Notes under the pieces: generated by a model | Database searches by the model: none | What the model was told of the DNA's origin: nothing | What the model saw: the letters and a program-made list of their open reading frames with translations, nothing else | Shown here: in pieces, positions 1-6,831 of the stretch | Numbering within the stretch: the first letter of the stretch is position 1 | How the letters are laid out: every line of letters starts with the position of its first letter | Assembly: GCA_964477295.1 (NCBI GenBank) | Contig: CAYZEZ010000105.1 | Span: 1-14,969 of the forward strand | DNA: 14,969 nucleotides | From: CAYZEZ01 sp964477295 | GTDB lineage: Bacteria; Bacteroidota; Bacteroidia; Bacteroidales; SM23-62 | Direction of reading: 5' to 3' | Made by a program: the position numbers and the translations under genes

Positions 1-1
1 T

Positions 2-250
2 GATACAAAATCATTCATAATTAATGGTGATGTTTCTATAAAACTGCTGGATAAATATAATCATCAAAATTCAGGTATATCGTCCCATTTCAGGGAACTT
101 AAACTTAGTTGGCCTATGTATTCCTCCATAAACAGAGGAATTTATTGTTCAACCTGGTTGAAGTTTTTGAGGGGTATTTCTATTCCAGAGATCTCCTGGA
201 TTGTAAGTTACTATAATTTTCAGGAAAGTCAAAAATCCCCTGATGCCTGA
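2..250 (+). CDS. 3' end of an unrecognised protein (5' truncated by window edge)
   Basis: A reading frame is open from base 2 for 82 codons to a TGA at 248-250. The only internal ATG (117) would leave about 43 residues, so this is best read as the C-terminal end of a gene that begins outside the window. The visible peptide is rich in Ser, Ile, Tyr and Trp and ends in QKSPDA. I see no family motif, membrane helix or sorting signal. The segment is more AT-rich than the genes to the right. An 82-codon open stretch in AT-rich sequence could arise by chance, though rarely. No function can be assigned. Confidence 0.45.
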   Translation, partial: DTKSFIINGDVSIKLLDKYNHQNSGISSHFRELKLSWPMYSSINRGIYCSTWLKFLRGISIPEISWIVSYYNFQESQKSPDA

Positions 251-301
251 TTTCGTTAAATAAATACTAAAATATCCCACATTCTTTTTTAGTCTTTCTG
301 A

Positions 302-349
302 ATTATCTAATATTGCCCTGATAAGTAATGTTTATCCACATTATCTAAT
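302..349 (+). repeat. 10-bp direct repeat upstream of the DUF1761-like gene
   Basis: The 10-mer ATTATCTAAT occurs at 302-311 and again at 340-349, 38 bp apart start to start, in the 113-bp AT-rich spacer before the membrane-protein gene; the second copy ends 14 bp before its ATG. It could be an operator pair or coincidence in AT-rich DNA. I see no clean TAnnTTTG promoter element here. Confidence 0.3.
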
Positions 350-363
350 TAAATCCGTTATCT

Positions 364-786
364 ATGAAAGAATTGAAAATTAACCACCTGGCTGTACTGG
401 CAGGTATAGTACTCCAATTTGTTATTGGTTTTCTCTGGTATGGTCCCCTGTTTGGCGCTCCATGGATGGATATGGTTGGCCTCGATATGGCTGCCATCGA
501 AGCAAATCCCCCGGGAGCCGGCGTATGGATTACCAATGTTGTCGCTTCTGCAGCCGCTGTCTACCTGCTTGCGTACATCTTTGTTAAAATGAATGTCAAC
601 ACCCTTCTAAAAGGGCTATTATGGGGACTGGAAATTGGATTTGTATTTGTTCTTCTGGATGCAATGAGGACAGGTATGTATAACATGAGTCCTTACGGGC
701 TGGCATGGATCACCGGTGGTTTTTCAACCGTCGGACTGGGTCTTGCCGGCCTGGTACTGGGTGCCTGGAAAAAATATAAGACTTAA
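364..786 (+). CDS. DUF1761-like small integral membrane protein
   Basis: This encodes a 140-residue, very hydrophobic protein with four likely membrane helices at about residues 8-26, 53-73, 81-100 and 112-134, and a short basic tail (WKKYKT). The N-terminal pattern NHLAVLAG ... FVIGFLWYGPLFGAPWM matches the DUF1761 family signature (N-x-LAV ... G-x-LWYSPLLFGK-x-W). The function of that family is not known, so no reaction can be given. The start was chosen because the first helix follows directly and the upstream sequence is AT-rich and non-coding. The gene appears monocistronic: a different open frame ends 113 bp upstream, and the downstream neighbour converges on it across a hairpin. Family membership rests on motif resemblance only. 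Confidence 0.75.
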   Translation: MKELKINHLAVLAGIVLQFVIGFLWYGPLFGAPWMDMVGLDMAAIEANPPGAGVWITNVVASAAAVYLLAYIFVKMNVNTLLKGLLWGLEIGFVFVLLDAMRTGMYNMSPYGLAWITGGFSTVGLGLAGLVLGAWKKYKT

Positions 787-796
787 TATTCTCTTT

Positions 797-823
797 AACA
801 TGCCTGCCACGGGCAGGCATGTT
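797..823. terminator. Hairpin between convergent genes (putative bidirectional terminator)
   Basis: AACATGCCTGCC (797-808) and GGCAGGCATGTT (812-823) form a perfect 12-bp stem around a 3-base loop (ACG). It lies 10 bp after the stop of the plus-strand membrane protein, and its right arm contains two bases of the minus-strand sulfatase stop codon (822-824). The flanking T tracts are weak, so intrinsic termination is inferred from position and stem stability. Such GCCTGCC/GGCAGGC palindromes may also be dispersed repeats. Confidence 0.6.
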
Positions 824-2345
824 ACTCATTCTTTATCTCTTCAAGCCTTCCGGCCATCTCCTTAGCTTTATCGGGATTTTCCAGGATAAGGTTATTTTGC
901 TCGCCCGGGTCCCTGCTGAGATCATACAGCTGACCCTGTTCATCATTTCCCAGTTCAGTATTCGTGTTTTTATTGACTTTCGGTCCGGGCGAGGGCTCAA
1001 TGTATTTCCAGTTGCCCTTCAGTAAAGACAATGTATTACGTACGTTGTTTTCAACCAATTCCTCCCGGCCTTCCAATGAATTTCCGAGCAGCGGGTCAAG
1101 CATGTCCTGGCTGTCGGGACCAACACCTTCCTCAACAGGCACGCCGAGCAGGGCAGCGAACGAGGCCAGGAAATCGACCTGCGACATCATGGCTTCCGAA
1201 ACACCGGGCTCAACCACTCCGGGCCACGAAACAATAAACGGCACTCTTGTTCCCCCTTCAAAAGCACTGTATTTCCCTCCCCTGAGTGGGCCTGCAGGGG
1301 TATGACCATCCAGCAGCTCGACTGCCTGGTCCTGGTAACCATCATCCACCACCGGTCCATTATCGCTGGTAAAAATTACCAGGGTGTTTTCGGTAAGATC
1401 CAGTTCATCCAGTTTATTCATTAACTTCCCTATGCACCAGTCCATTTGCAGGATGGCATCTCCCCTCGGCCCGAGACCGCTGGCACCTGCAAATCTTGGA
1501 TTCGGCACCCTGGGAACATGGATATCATGGGTAGCAAAATACAGGAAGAAAGGTTTGTCCCTGTTTTTTTCAATAAATTCCAACGCTTTCACGGTGATCG
1601 TATCTGCAATGTTCTCATCCACCCACCAGGCATTTCTGCCACCCGACATATATCCTATCCGGCTGATGCCATTGATAATGGTCATATCGTGCCCATGGCT
1701 GGGGTGCATTTTTAACAGCTCCGGATGGTCCCTCCCGAGTGGCTCCACCAGGATCGGTTCGCCATAACTAACAGTTATCGGATCGCCAGGATCGAGACCA
1801 ACCACCCGGCCATCTTCGGTAAATACACAGGGGACCCTGTCACCCGTGGCAGGCACAAGAAAAGAGTAATCAAAACCAATCGATCCCGGTCCGGGTTCAA
1901 TAAGATTGTTCCAATCGGGCCCTTCTTCCGGTCCCAGTCCCAGGTGCCACTTCCCAATAACCGCTGTAGTATACCCTGCTTTTTTCATGATTACCGGCCA
2001 GGTGGTCCTTCCCGGGTCAATGATCATTCCCTGGTTGCCGGTGGCGATCCCGGTACCTTTCTTCCTCCAGGCGTATTCACCGGTAAGCATTGCATAACGC
2101 GACGGAGTGCATGTGGCCGAGGGGCAATGCCCGTTGGTAAACATCAAGCCGTTGGCGGCCAGTTCATCTATATTTGGAGTGGTGATGGCGGTCGCACCGT
2201 AACAGCTTACATCTCCATAACCCAGGTCGTCGATGTAGAAGATGACCACGTTGGGTGTTTCCTGCCTGGTACATGCAGAGATGGCAATTATTCCGGGCAG
2301 CAACAGGACCCCGATGCGCCATAAAAGCGATTGTAACGTATGCAT
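822..2345 (-). CDS. S1-family sulfatase, predicted lipoprotein
   Basis: This 507-residue protein is a type I (formylglycine-dependent) sulfatase hydrolysing a sulfate ester, probably on a glycan or aryl compound. The N terminus is a lipoprotein signal with lipobox ISAC, putting the acylated Cys at residue 25, so it is membrane-anchored in the cell envelope. Visible catalytic features are the metal-binding pair DD at 39-40, the maturation motif CTPSR at 79-83 (Cys79 becomes formylglycine), GKWHLG at 131-136, THDIH near 271-275, SDNGP near 326-330 and LRGGK near 354-358. Length is normal for the S1 family and all key residues are present. The Cys-type site requires an anaerobic sulfatase-maturating enzyme or equivalent, which is not in this window. 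Subfamily and substrate cannot be read. The gene lies 137 bp downstream of the large T9SS gene on the same strand and may have its own promoter. No partner sulfatase or SusCD pair is present, so a polysaccharide locus is not demonstrated. Confidence 0.92.
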   Translation of the reverse strand: MHTLQSLLWRIGVLLLPGIIAISACTRQETPNVVIFYIDDLGYGDVSCYGATAITTPNIDELAANGLMFTNGHCPSATCTPSRYAMLTGEYAWRKKGTGIATGNQGMIIDPGRTTWPVIMKKAGYTTAVIGKWHLGLGPEEGPDWNNLIEPGPGSIGFDYSFLVPATGDRVPCVFTEDGRVVGLDPGDPITVSYGEPILVEPLGRDHPELLKMHPSHGHDMTIINGISRIGYMSGGRNAWWVDENIADTITVKALEFIEKNRDKPFFLYFATHDIHVPRVPNPRFAGASGLGPRGDAILQMDWCIGKLMNKLDELDLTENTLVIFTSDNGPVVDDGYQDQAVELLDGHTPAGPLRGGKYSAFEGGTRVPFIVSWPGVVEPGVSEAMMSQVDFLASFAALLGVPVEEGVGPDSQDMLDPLLGNSLEGREELVENNVRNTLSLLKGNWKYIEPSPGPKVNKNTNTELGNDEQGQLYDLSRDPGEQNNLILENPDKAKEMAGRLEEIKNE

Positions 2346-2371
2346 TGTCAGGTAGATTTAATGTTGGCAGC

Positions 2372-2379
2372 TAAAGGTA
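2372..2379 (-). promoter_or_regulatory. Weak -7-like element upstream of the sulfatase
   Basis: On the minus strand TACCTTTA differs by one base from the Bacteroidota -7 consensus TAnnTTTG. It lies 27 bp before the sulfatase ATG in the 137-bp spacer. I see no TTG at the expected -33 spacing, so this is only a candidate. Confidence 0.22.
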
Positions 2380-2482
2380 TAAAATATGCAGTCAGCATAG
2401 AATGCATGCACCGGGAAAATTATGCGCCACTAATCTGCAGGCGCTTACACGATGGAGGCCTGTCAGGGATTTGAACAATACA

Positions 2483-5400
2483 CTACTCAATCACCAGCTT
2501 GCCACGATAAACCTTGCTACCTCTCAATTCAACGAAGTACACTCCTGCGGGAAGATCATCACGGTTAAATTCAAAATTATCCGTTGTGATGTTTTCCTCA
2601 ATCCTTATCACTTTCCCCGCCAGATCTGTAATATACATTCTGAACCCGGACCTGTCGGGATTAAGGAAATGAATAGTGGTTACCCGGGTGAAAGGATTTG
2701 GATAGATAGTTAAGAAATGATCTGTAATCTGGTTAATTTCCGTTCCAGCCTGGTACCGGTTGTCTTCGAGGTTCGACATGGAATGGCTGTAAGGATCGCT
2801 GTCAACTTTCTTCAAAGCTGTGGGGATACAGGCATCCTTCATAACGGCCGCAACCCTGTAATAATACTTTTTCAGGAAGGCAGACGGATCGGTGTCGGTA
2901 AATTCGTTGATACTCCCAACCGTCTGGTATTCTGCCAGCCCCATGGAATCAACTCCACGATAGATAACATATGCGCTCAGGAATTCACCAATATTGTCCA
3001 CCCCTTCGATCCGGTAATCTGTCCAGTTCAGGTTTATGCCCCCTTCTGAACCAACGTATTGAAGAAAGCTGGGTTTATGATAGGAGTTATTTGCCAATTC
3101 GGACTCATTTCCACAGGAATCCACGGCAGTTATCTTATAAAGGTAAGACTGGTTCCAGGGTTTGCTGGATTCATCAAGAAATACGCTCAGTTCGGCTACT
3201 CCTTTTGTCCCAATCTTGCTGTACTCCCCGATTGTAGTTTCGCGGTAGATATTATAAGCTTCTATACCCGCATTGGGCGTTTTTTCCCAAACTACAATGT
3301 TCTTGCTTGTGGAGAGGTCTATTGTCACAATGCAAATCTCTTCCTCCTGGTATGGCATACTGAAAATCATCAGGACGGTATCGCTGTTGGTACAGCCATT
3401 TGCATCGGTTACCAACACCTGATAGTATCCGGACTCTGTCACCGTAATGGATTGGGTGGCCTGGTCCCCGGGTTTCCAGAGGTAAGAGGTAAATCCCGGC
3501 CCGGCATCAAAGGTTACATCAGTACCGGCACAAACGACGGGATCTTCTCCCAGGTCAACCGTTGGGATCTGATGGATACTTACAGGATTCAATCCCTTCA
3601 TGGAAAGTTCTCCTATTTCATTCACTGCATAGGCATAATAGTTGCCGGTAGCCAGGCCAGTTACCCCGACATCCACATCCATGTTAGCATTCATCACAAC
3701 AGCTTTTGCTCCCTTATTTGCAACTAATGCAGCATCCAGCTCGGCCTGGGTGCCCTGCGCCTCCCCATCAAGTACCAGGTAAACAAATCCATTGTCGGTA
3801 CTGCTCTGTATGACCACCTGCTCACCCGGTCCGTTACAGACGGATTGAGCAGCAGCAGTAACTACCGGTAGTCCCTCTGAATCAAGATTACCAGTAACAA
3901 GCGACCTGAATGAAGAGGAGGTCTCCTTAATCCTGACAATGATATTATTGAGGCCTGTTGCATCCACCGTTAAACCATCGTAAATGCTGTTCCAGCTGGT
4001 CCCTCCATCGTGGGAATACTCATAACCGTCACCCGTGGAAACATCCGATCCTGTTCCGTCAGATGATTTTTTAAACTTGGCTGCGGCAGAGTTTTTATCT
4101 GTCAATGAGACAACCGGAACGGCTGGCCTGGCTGAAACAACCAGGGTCTGGATCTCTCCGCTGAACGATGAAACAGTAGCTTTTTGCCTGAAATACAGAT
4201 CAGTACCCGGAGTAAGGACAACCTGTGCCCCGGTGCCATCAACAGGATCCGTCATGCCCGGATCGGTTGAGTACTCATCATCGGCTGCAATTGCTTCGGT
4301 AGTTAATTCAGCTTCGTAATCAATTGAGTATGTGGTTGCTGCGGGTCGGAATGGAGGAAGAAGATCCTGTATCTCACCACTGAAAGAAGAAGAGGTAACT
4401 TTTTTTCTAAAATGGTAATCTTCTCCCGGTACCAGAATAATTTTTTCACCTGCTCCGTCAACCGGACTGAGAAATCCATCCAGGATAGAATATTCATCCT
4501 CTGACGAGACTGCTTCAGTTGTTGTCTCTGTCAGGTAATCAATACCATATGCAGGGGCTGCAGGTCTGGCCGGGACAACCAGATGCTGAATATCAGATAC
4601 AAAACCTGATACCGTGGATTTTACCCTGAAATACAGGTCTGTCCCCGGAGTTACTGCTATTACCGCATTCCCCCCATCTACATTTGCCGTAGAGAAAATA
4701 TTATCAGTATTGTATTCAACCGTGGCGGGTATGGCTTCAACGGTTTCCTCAGCAGTATAATCAATTGTTATTGCCGGTGTGGCAGGCCGTGCGGGAACGT
4801 TTAAAGTAAATACCAGGGAGGGCAGTGCTGATTCTGTTGCTTTATACCTGAAATAGAGATCCACTCCAGGAGTGAGCGACACTTCTGTGTCCTGTCCGTC
4901 AATTACCCCTTCGCCAAATCCAATATCAGGGCAGTATTCCACGGATGTGGGCACTACCTGAACAGTAGTTTCAAGGGTATAGTCAATTGAATAAACCGGT
5001 GCTGAACCAGGAGACATAATTGTGGCTGCCTTATAATAGTTGGTGGGATATACTGCTTCCCTTACATAAACTAAACCAGAATGAAAGGTAACATCTGTAT
5101 TACCATCAGTACAATCAAACCAATCACCATTGGTGCCGTCAGTAGAATTAAGGCTGTATTGCATAGCTGATGTGGTGGCCGTGATTTGCCCGTTTGCCAC
5201 ATGAACGCCTACACCCGATAGGTCAATACCACTCCTGACTGTAACAGGATTGTCTGTGACAGTCAATATATTATAATCCTCAGAGCCTGGTGAACCCTCA
5301 TACTCGCATACGCTGATGCGATAGTTTGTATTCGGAGAGAGGCCTGTAACTGATACAGTGGATCCTGTTCCATTGTAAACACAGTACCATCCGGATATTC

Positions 5401-6778
5401 CTCCTATCTGGGAACCGGAACCAAATACAGGATTAGCAGTGTAGGTAATATTATCTACAGGATTAGCACTACCTGTGGATCCCTCGAAAACAAAAACCGC
5501 CCTGGCAGTATAGTTCCCGCTGGTCCAGCTGAGGGTCATCTGGTCCGAAGTAATATCGCTTGCGGTTATTTCAGCAGCCTGAAGATAGTTATGAAAGATA
5601 GAAATCTGCCCACTGTCCGTTGTTGAAATGGTCGGTGCTCCAATAATCGCATTGTCCTCAAAGATAGCAGCAGAGGTACCAAATGCCTGTGATGATCCCA
5701 GGTGGCCCTCCTTCAATAATGAAAAATATCCCCAGTTATCTGGTCCTCCCTGTTCTCTGCTGAAAACATATGCGGCACCTGCATTAGTTGCATCAATAAA
5801 ATATTTTGGAGCGCCGCAGATAATATAATCCCCATATATAGAAACTCCCCTACCAAATTCTATGTTTGTGTACCGGGCCGGAGGTAGAATCTTCTTCACC
5901 TGTCCCCAGTTTCCTGATCCTCCTTCATTTTTATTGAATAAATAGGCAGCTCCTGATCCGTCATCATAAGGAGAACCGACCAGCAGGTCATCTCCATTCA
6001 AATCAACACAAGTGCCATAATAGTCTGAATCATAAATATCATCACCATAAACTATCTTAACTAATCCCCAGTTATTTGTTCCACCCTGGTCTTTTTCAAG
6101 GATATATACTGCACCATCCTGTTCGAAAGATCCGATTGCAATCCTGGTCCCCGAAATACTTACAGATTGTCCAAAAATTAAATAGTTATAAATCTGGTAA
6201 TATTGGGACCATACTTCCTTAACCTGTCCCCACTGATCCGGTCCGTCCTGGTCCTTGAAATAAATTTTTACCACTCCAACCTGTATCTTGGGAGTTTTAT
6301 TTCTCCATTTGGAACCGACCACCAGGTAATCGCCATCAATATCAACTGAACAGCCAAAGGCCTGACCGCTTAATGGGTAATCATCACTAAAAGAAGTAAC
6401 CATTCCCCAATTATCCGGTCCATCCTGGTCTTTGTAAAAAATCCATACGCTATCTAAATGATAACATCCAACAACTGCTACATCTCCGGAGATTGCAACT
6501 GAATACCCATCTATCACCGAACCCGGATCATACAGGCTTATCTCCTTAAACTCCTGCCACTGGTTTGTACCGGAAGTCCGTTTGAAAATAGTTGCTCCGG
6601 ATTTGTAACCTGCAATAGCATAATCACCATCAATGGCTACCTGGTATCCAAAATAATCGTTATATCCACCGCTCACCCGGGTATCGTTAAACTGTTCTAT
6701 CCAGTTCTGTGAAAAAACAAGATCTGACATGGACAAGGATGCCAATATCAGCAAGGCACATACTGTTTTTTTTCTCAT
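2483..6778 (-). CDS. T9SS-exported FG-GAP propeller / tandem-repeat surface protein
   Basis: This 1431-residue secreted protein has a signal peptide at 1-23 (cleavage before QNW). Seven propeller units follow at about 43-396, each with FGxSVxIxGDxxxVG and most with an (E/K)DQxGPDNWG tail, as in FG-GAP_2 proteins. Next are a fibronectin-like domain (about 401-505), a diverged repeat unit (about 520-590), four ~74-residue repeats (598-891), another diverged unit, and an Ig/PKD-like domain (about 1065-1140, VCAGTDVTFDAG). A fibronectin-like pair starts near 1148. The T9SS type A sorting domain is at 1353-1431, with YPNP at 1359-1362, ITDLAGK, GVYFVEL and a terminal RGKLVIE. The protein should cross the outer membrane through T9SS and be anchored or released; propellers and Ig folds suggest binding or adhesion, which is inference. 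There is no recognisable enzymatic domain. It lies 53 bp after another T9SS gene with a homologous C-terminal third and is probably co-transcribed with it. The start is set by the signal peptide. Confidence 0.9.
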   Translation of the reverse strand: MRKKTVCALLILASLSMSDLVFSQNWIEQFNDTRVSGGYNDYFGYQVAIDGDYAIAGYKSGATIFKRTSGTNQWQEFKEISLYDPGSVIDGYSVAISGDVAVVGCYHLDSVWIFYKDQDGPDNWGMVTSFSDDYPLSGQAFGCSVDIDGDYLVVGSKWRNKTPKIQVGVVKIYFKDQDGPDQWGQVKEVWSQYYQIYNYLIFGQSVSISGTRIAIGSFEQDGAVYILEKDQGGTNNWGLVKIVYGDDIYDSDYYGTCVDLNGDDLLVGSPYDDGSGAAYLFNKNEGGSGNWGQVKKILPPARYTNIEFGRGVSIYGDYIICGAPKYFIDATNAGAAYVFSREQGGPDNWGYFSLLKEGHLGSSQAFGTSAAIFEDNAIIGAPTISTTDSGQISIFHNYLQAAEITASDITSDQMTLSWTSGNYTARAVFVFEGSTGSANPVDNITYTANPVFGSGSQIGGISGWYCVYNGTGSTVSVTGLSPNTNYRISVCEYEGSPGSEDYNILTVTDNPVTVRSGIDLSGVGVHVANGQITATTSAMQYSLNSTDGTNGDWFDCTDGNTDVTFHSGLVYVREAVYPTNYYKAATIMSPGSAPVYSIDYTLETTVQVVPTSVEYCPDIGFGEGVIDGQDTEVSLTPGVDLYFRYKATESALPSLVFTLNVPARPATPAITIDYTAEETVEAIPATVEYNTDNIFSTANVDGGNAVIAVTPGTDLYFRVKSTVSGFVSDIQHLVVPARPAAPAYGIDYLTETTTEAVSSEDEYSILDGFLSPVDGAGEKIILVPGEDYHFRKKVTSSSFSGEIQDLLPPFRPAATTYSIDYEAELTTEAIAADDEYSTDPGMTDPVDGTGAQVVLTPGTDLYFRQKATVSSFSGEIQTLVVSARPAVPVVSLTDKNSAAAKFKKSSDGTGSDVSTGDGYEYSHDGGTSWNSIYDGLTVDATGLNNIIVRIKETSSSFRSLVTGNLDSEGLPVVTAAAQSVCNGPGEQVVIQSSTDNGFVYLVLDGEAQGTQAELDAALVANKGAKAVVMNANMDVDVGVTGLATGNYYAYAVNEIGELSMKGLNPVSIHQIPTVDLGEDPVVCAGTDVTFDAGPGFTSYLWKPGDQATQSITVTESGYYQVLVTDANGCTNSDTVLMIFSMPYQEEEICIVTIDLSTSKNIVVWEKTPNAGIEAYNIYRETTIGEYSKIGTKGVAELSVFLDESSKPWNQSYLYKITAVDSCGNESELANNSYHKPSFLQYVGSEGGINLNWTDYRIEGVDNIGEFLSAYVIYRGVDSMGLAEYQTVGSINEFTDTDPSAFLKKYYYRVAAVMKDACIPTALKKVDSDPYSHSMSNLEDNRYQAGTEINQITDHFLTIYPNPFTRVTTIHFLNPDRSGFRMYITDLAGKVIRIEENITTDNFEFNRDDLPAGVYFVELRGSKVYRGKLVIE
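4106..4987 (-). repeat. Four tandem ~74-residue protein repeats
   Basis: Within the 1431-residue protein, units begin at residues 598, 672, 746 and 819, each with the pattern IDYxxETTxEA ... EYS ... VDGxG ... LTPGxDLYFRxKAT ... ARPAxP. Periods are 74, 74, 73 and 73 residues. Less similar relatives flank the block: before it, an MQYSLN ... YVREAVYPTNY unit near 540-580; after it, a YEYSHDGGTSW unit. The PGxDLYFRxK part is the best conserved and resembles extracellular Ig-like spacer repeats. Even spacing suggests recent internal duplication, and they probably act as a stalk. Confidence 0.8.
5591..6649 (-). repeat. Seven-unit FG-GAP-type beta-propeller repeat
   Basis: Seven repeats of about 48-62 residues start near residues 43, 92, 141, 202, 253, 308 and 366. 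Each opens with a (F/Y)GxxVxIxGD-like stretch and a V(V)G-S/A turn, and usually closes with a DQDGPDNWG-type tail. Seven units is the number needed for a closed integrin-alpha-like propeller. The last unit is short and lacks the NWG tail, consistent with strand exchange closing the ring. Confidence 0.75.
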
Positions 6779-6831
6779 GGCATTTATATTTTAAAATCTT
6801 TAAATTTCCGTAACAGGCTTGCAGGAGCAGC

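Noticed and set aside
1725..2324. A 199-codon plus-strand open frame opposite the sulfatase.
   Set aside because: The minus-strand frame carries the full set of sulfatase catalytic motifs, so this is an antisense shadow.
2440..2480. tRNA-like minus-strand sequence (TTCAAATCCC followed by a CCTCCA-type end) near the end of the large T9SS gene.
   Set aside because: The bases that should form the T stem and the rest of the cloverleaf do not pair, and upstream sequence is coding. It is probably chance; I also found no paired copy that would make it an attachment site.
3059..3727. A 222-codon open frame on the plus strand inside the propeller protein gene.
   Set aside because: It is antisense to a well-supported gene with clear domains, and its product has no recognisable motif or consistent composition.
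4106..4987. Mobile element or assembly duplication explaining the repeated segment.
   Set aside because: The units are in frame, diverged in DNA sequence and match protein domain borders, as expected for domain duplication.
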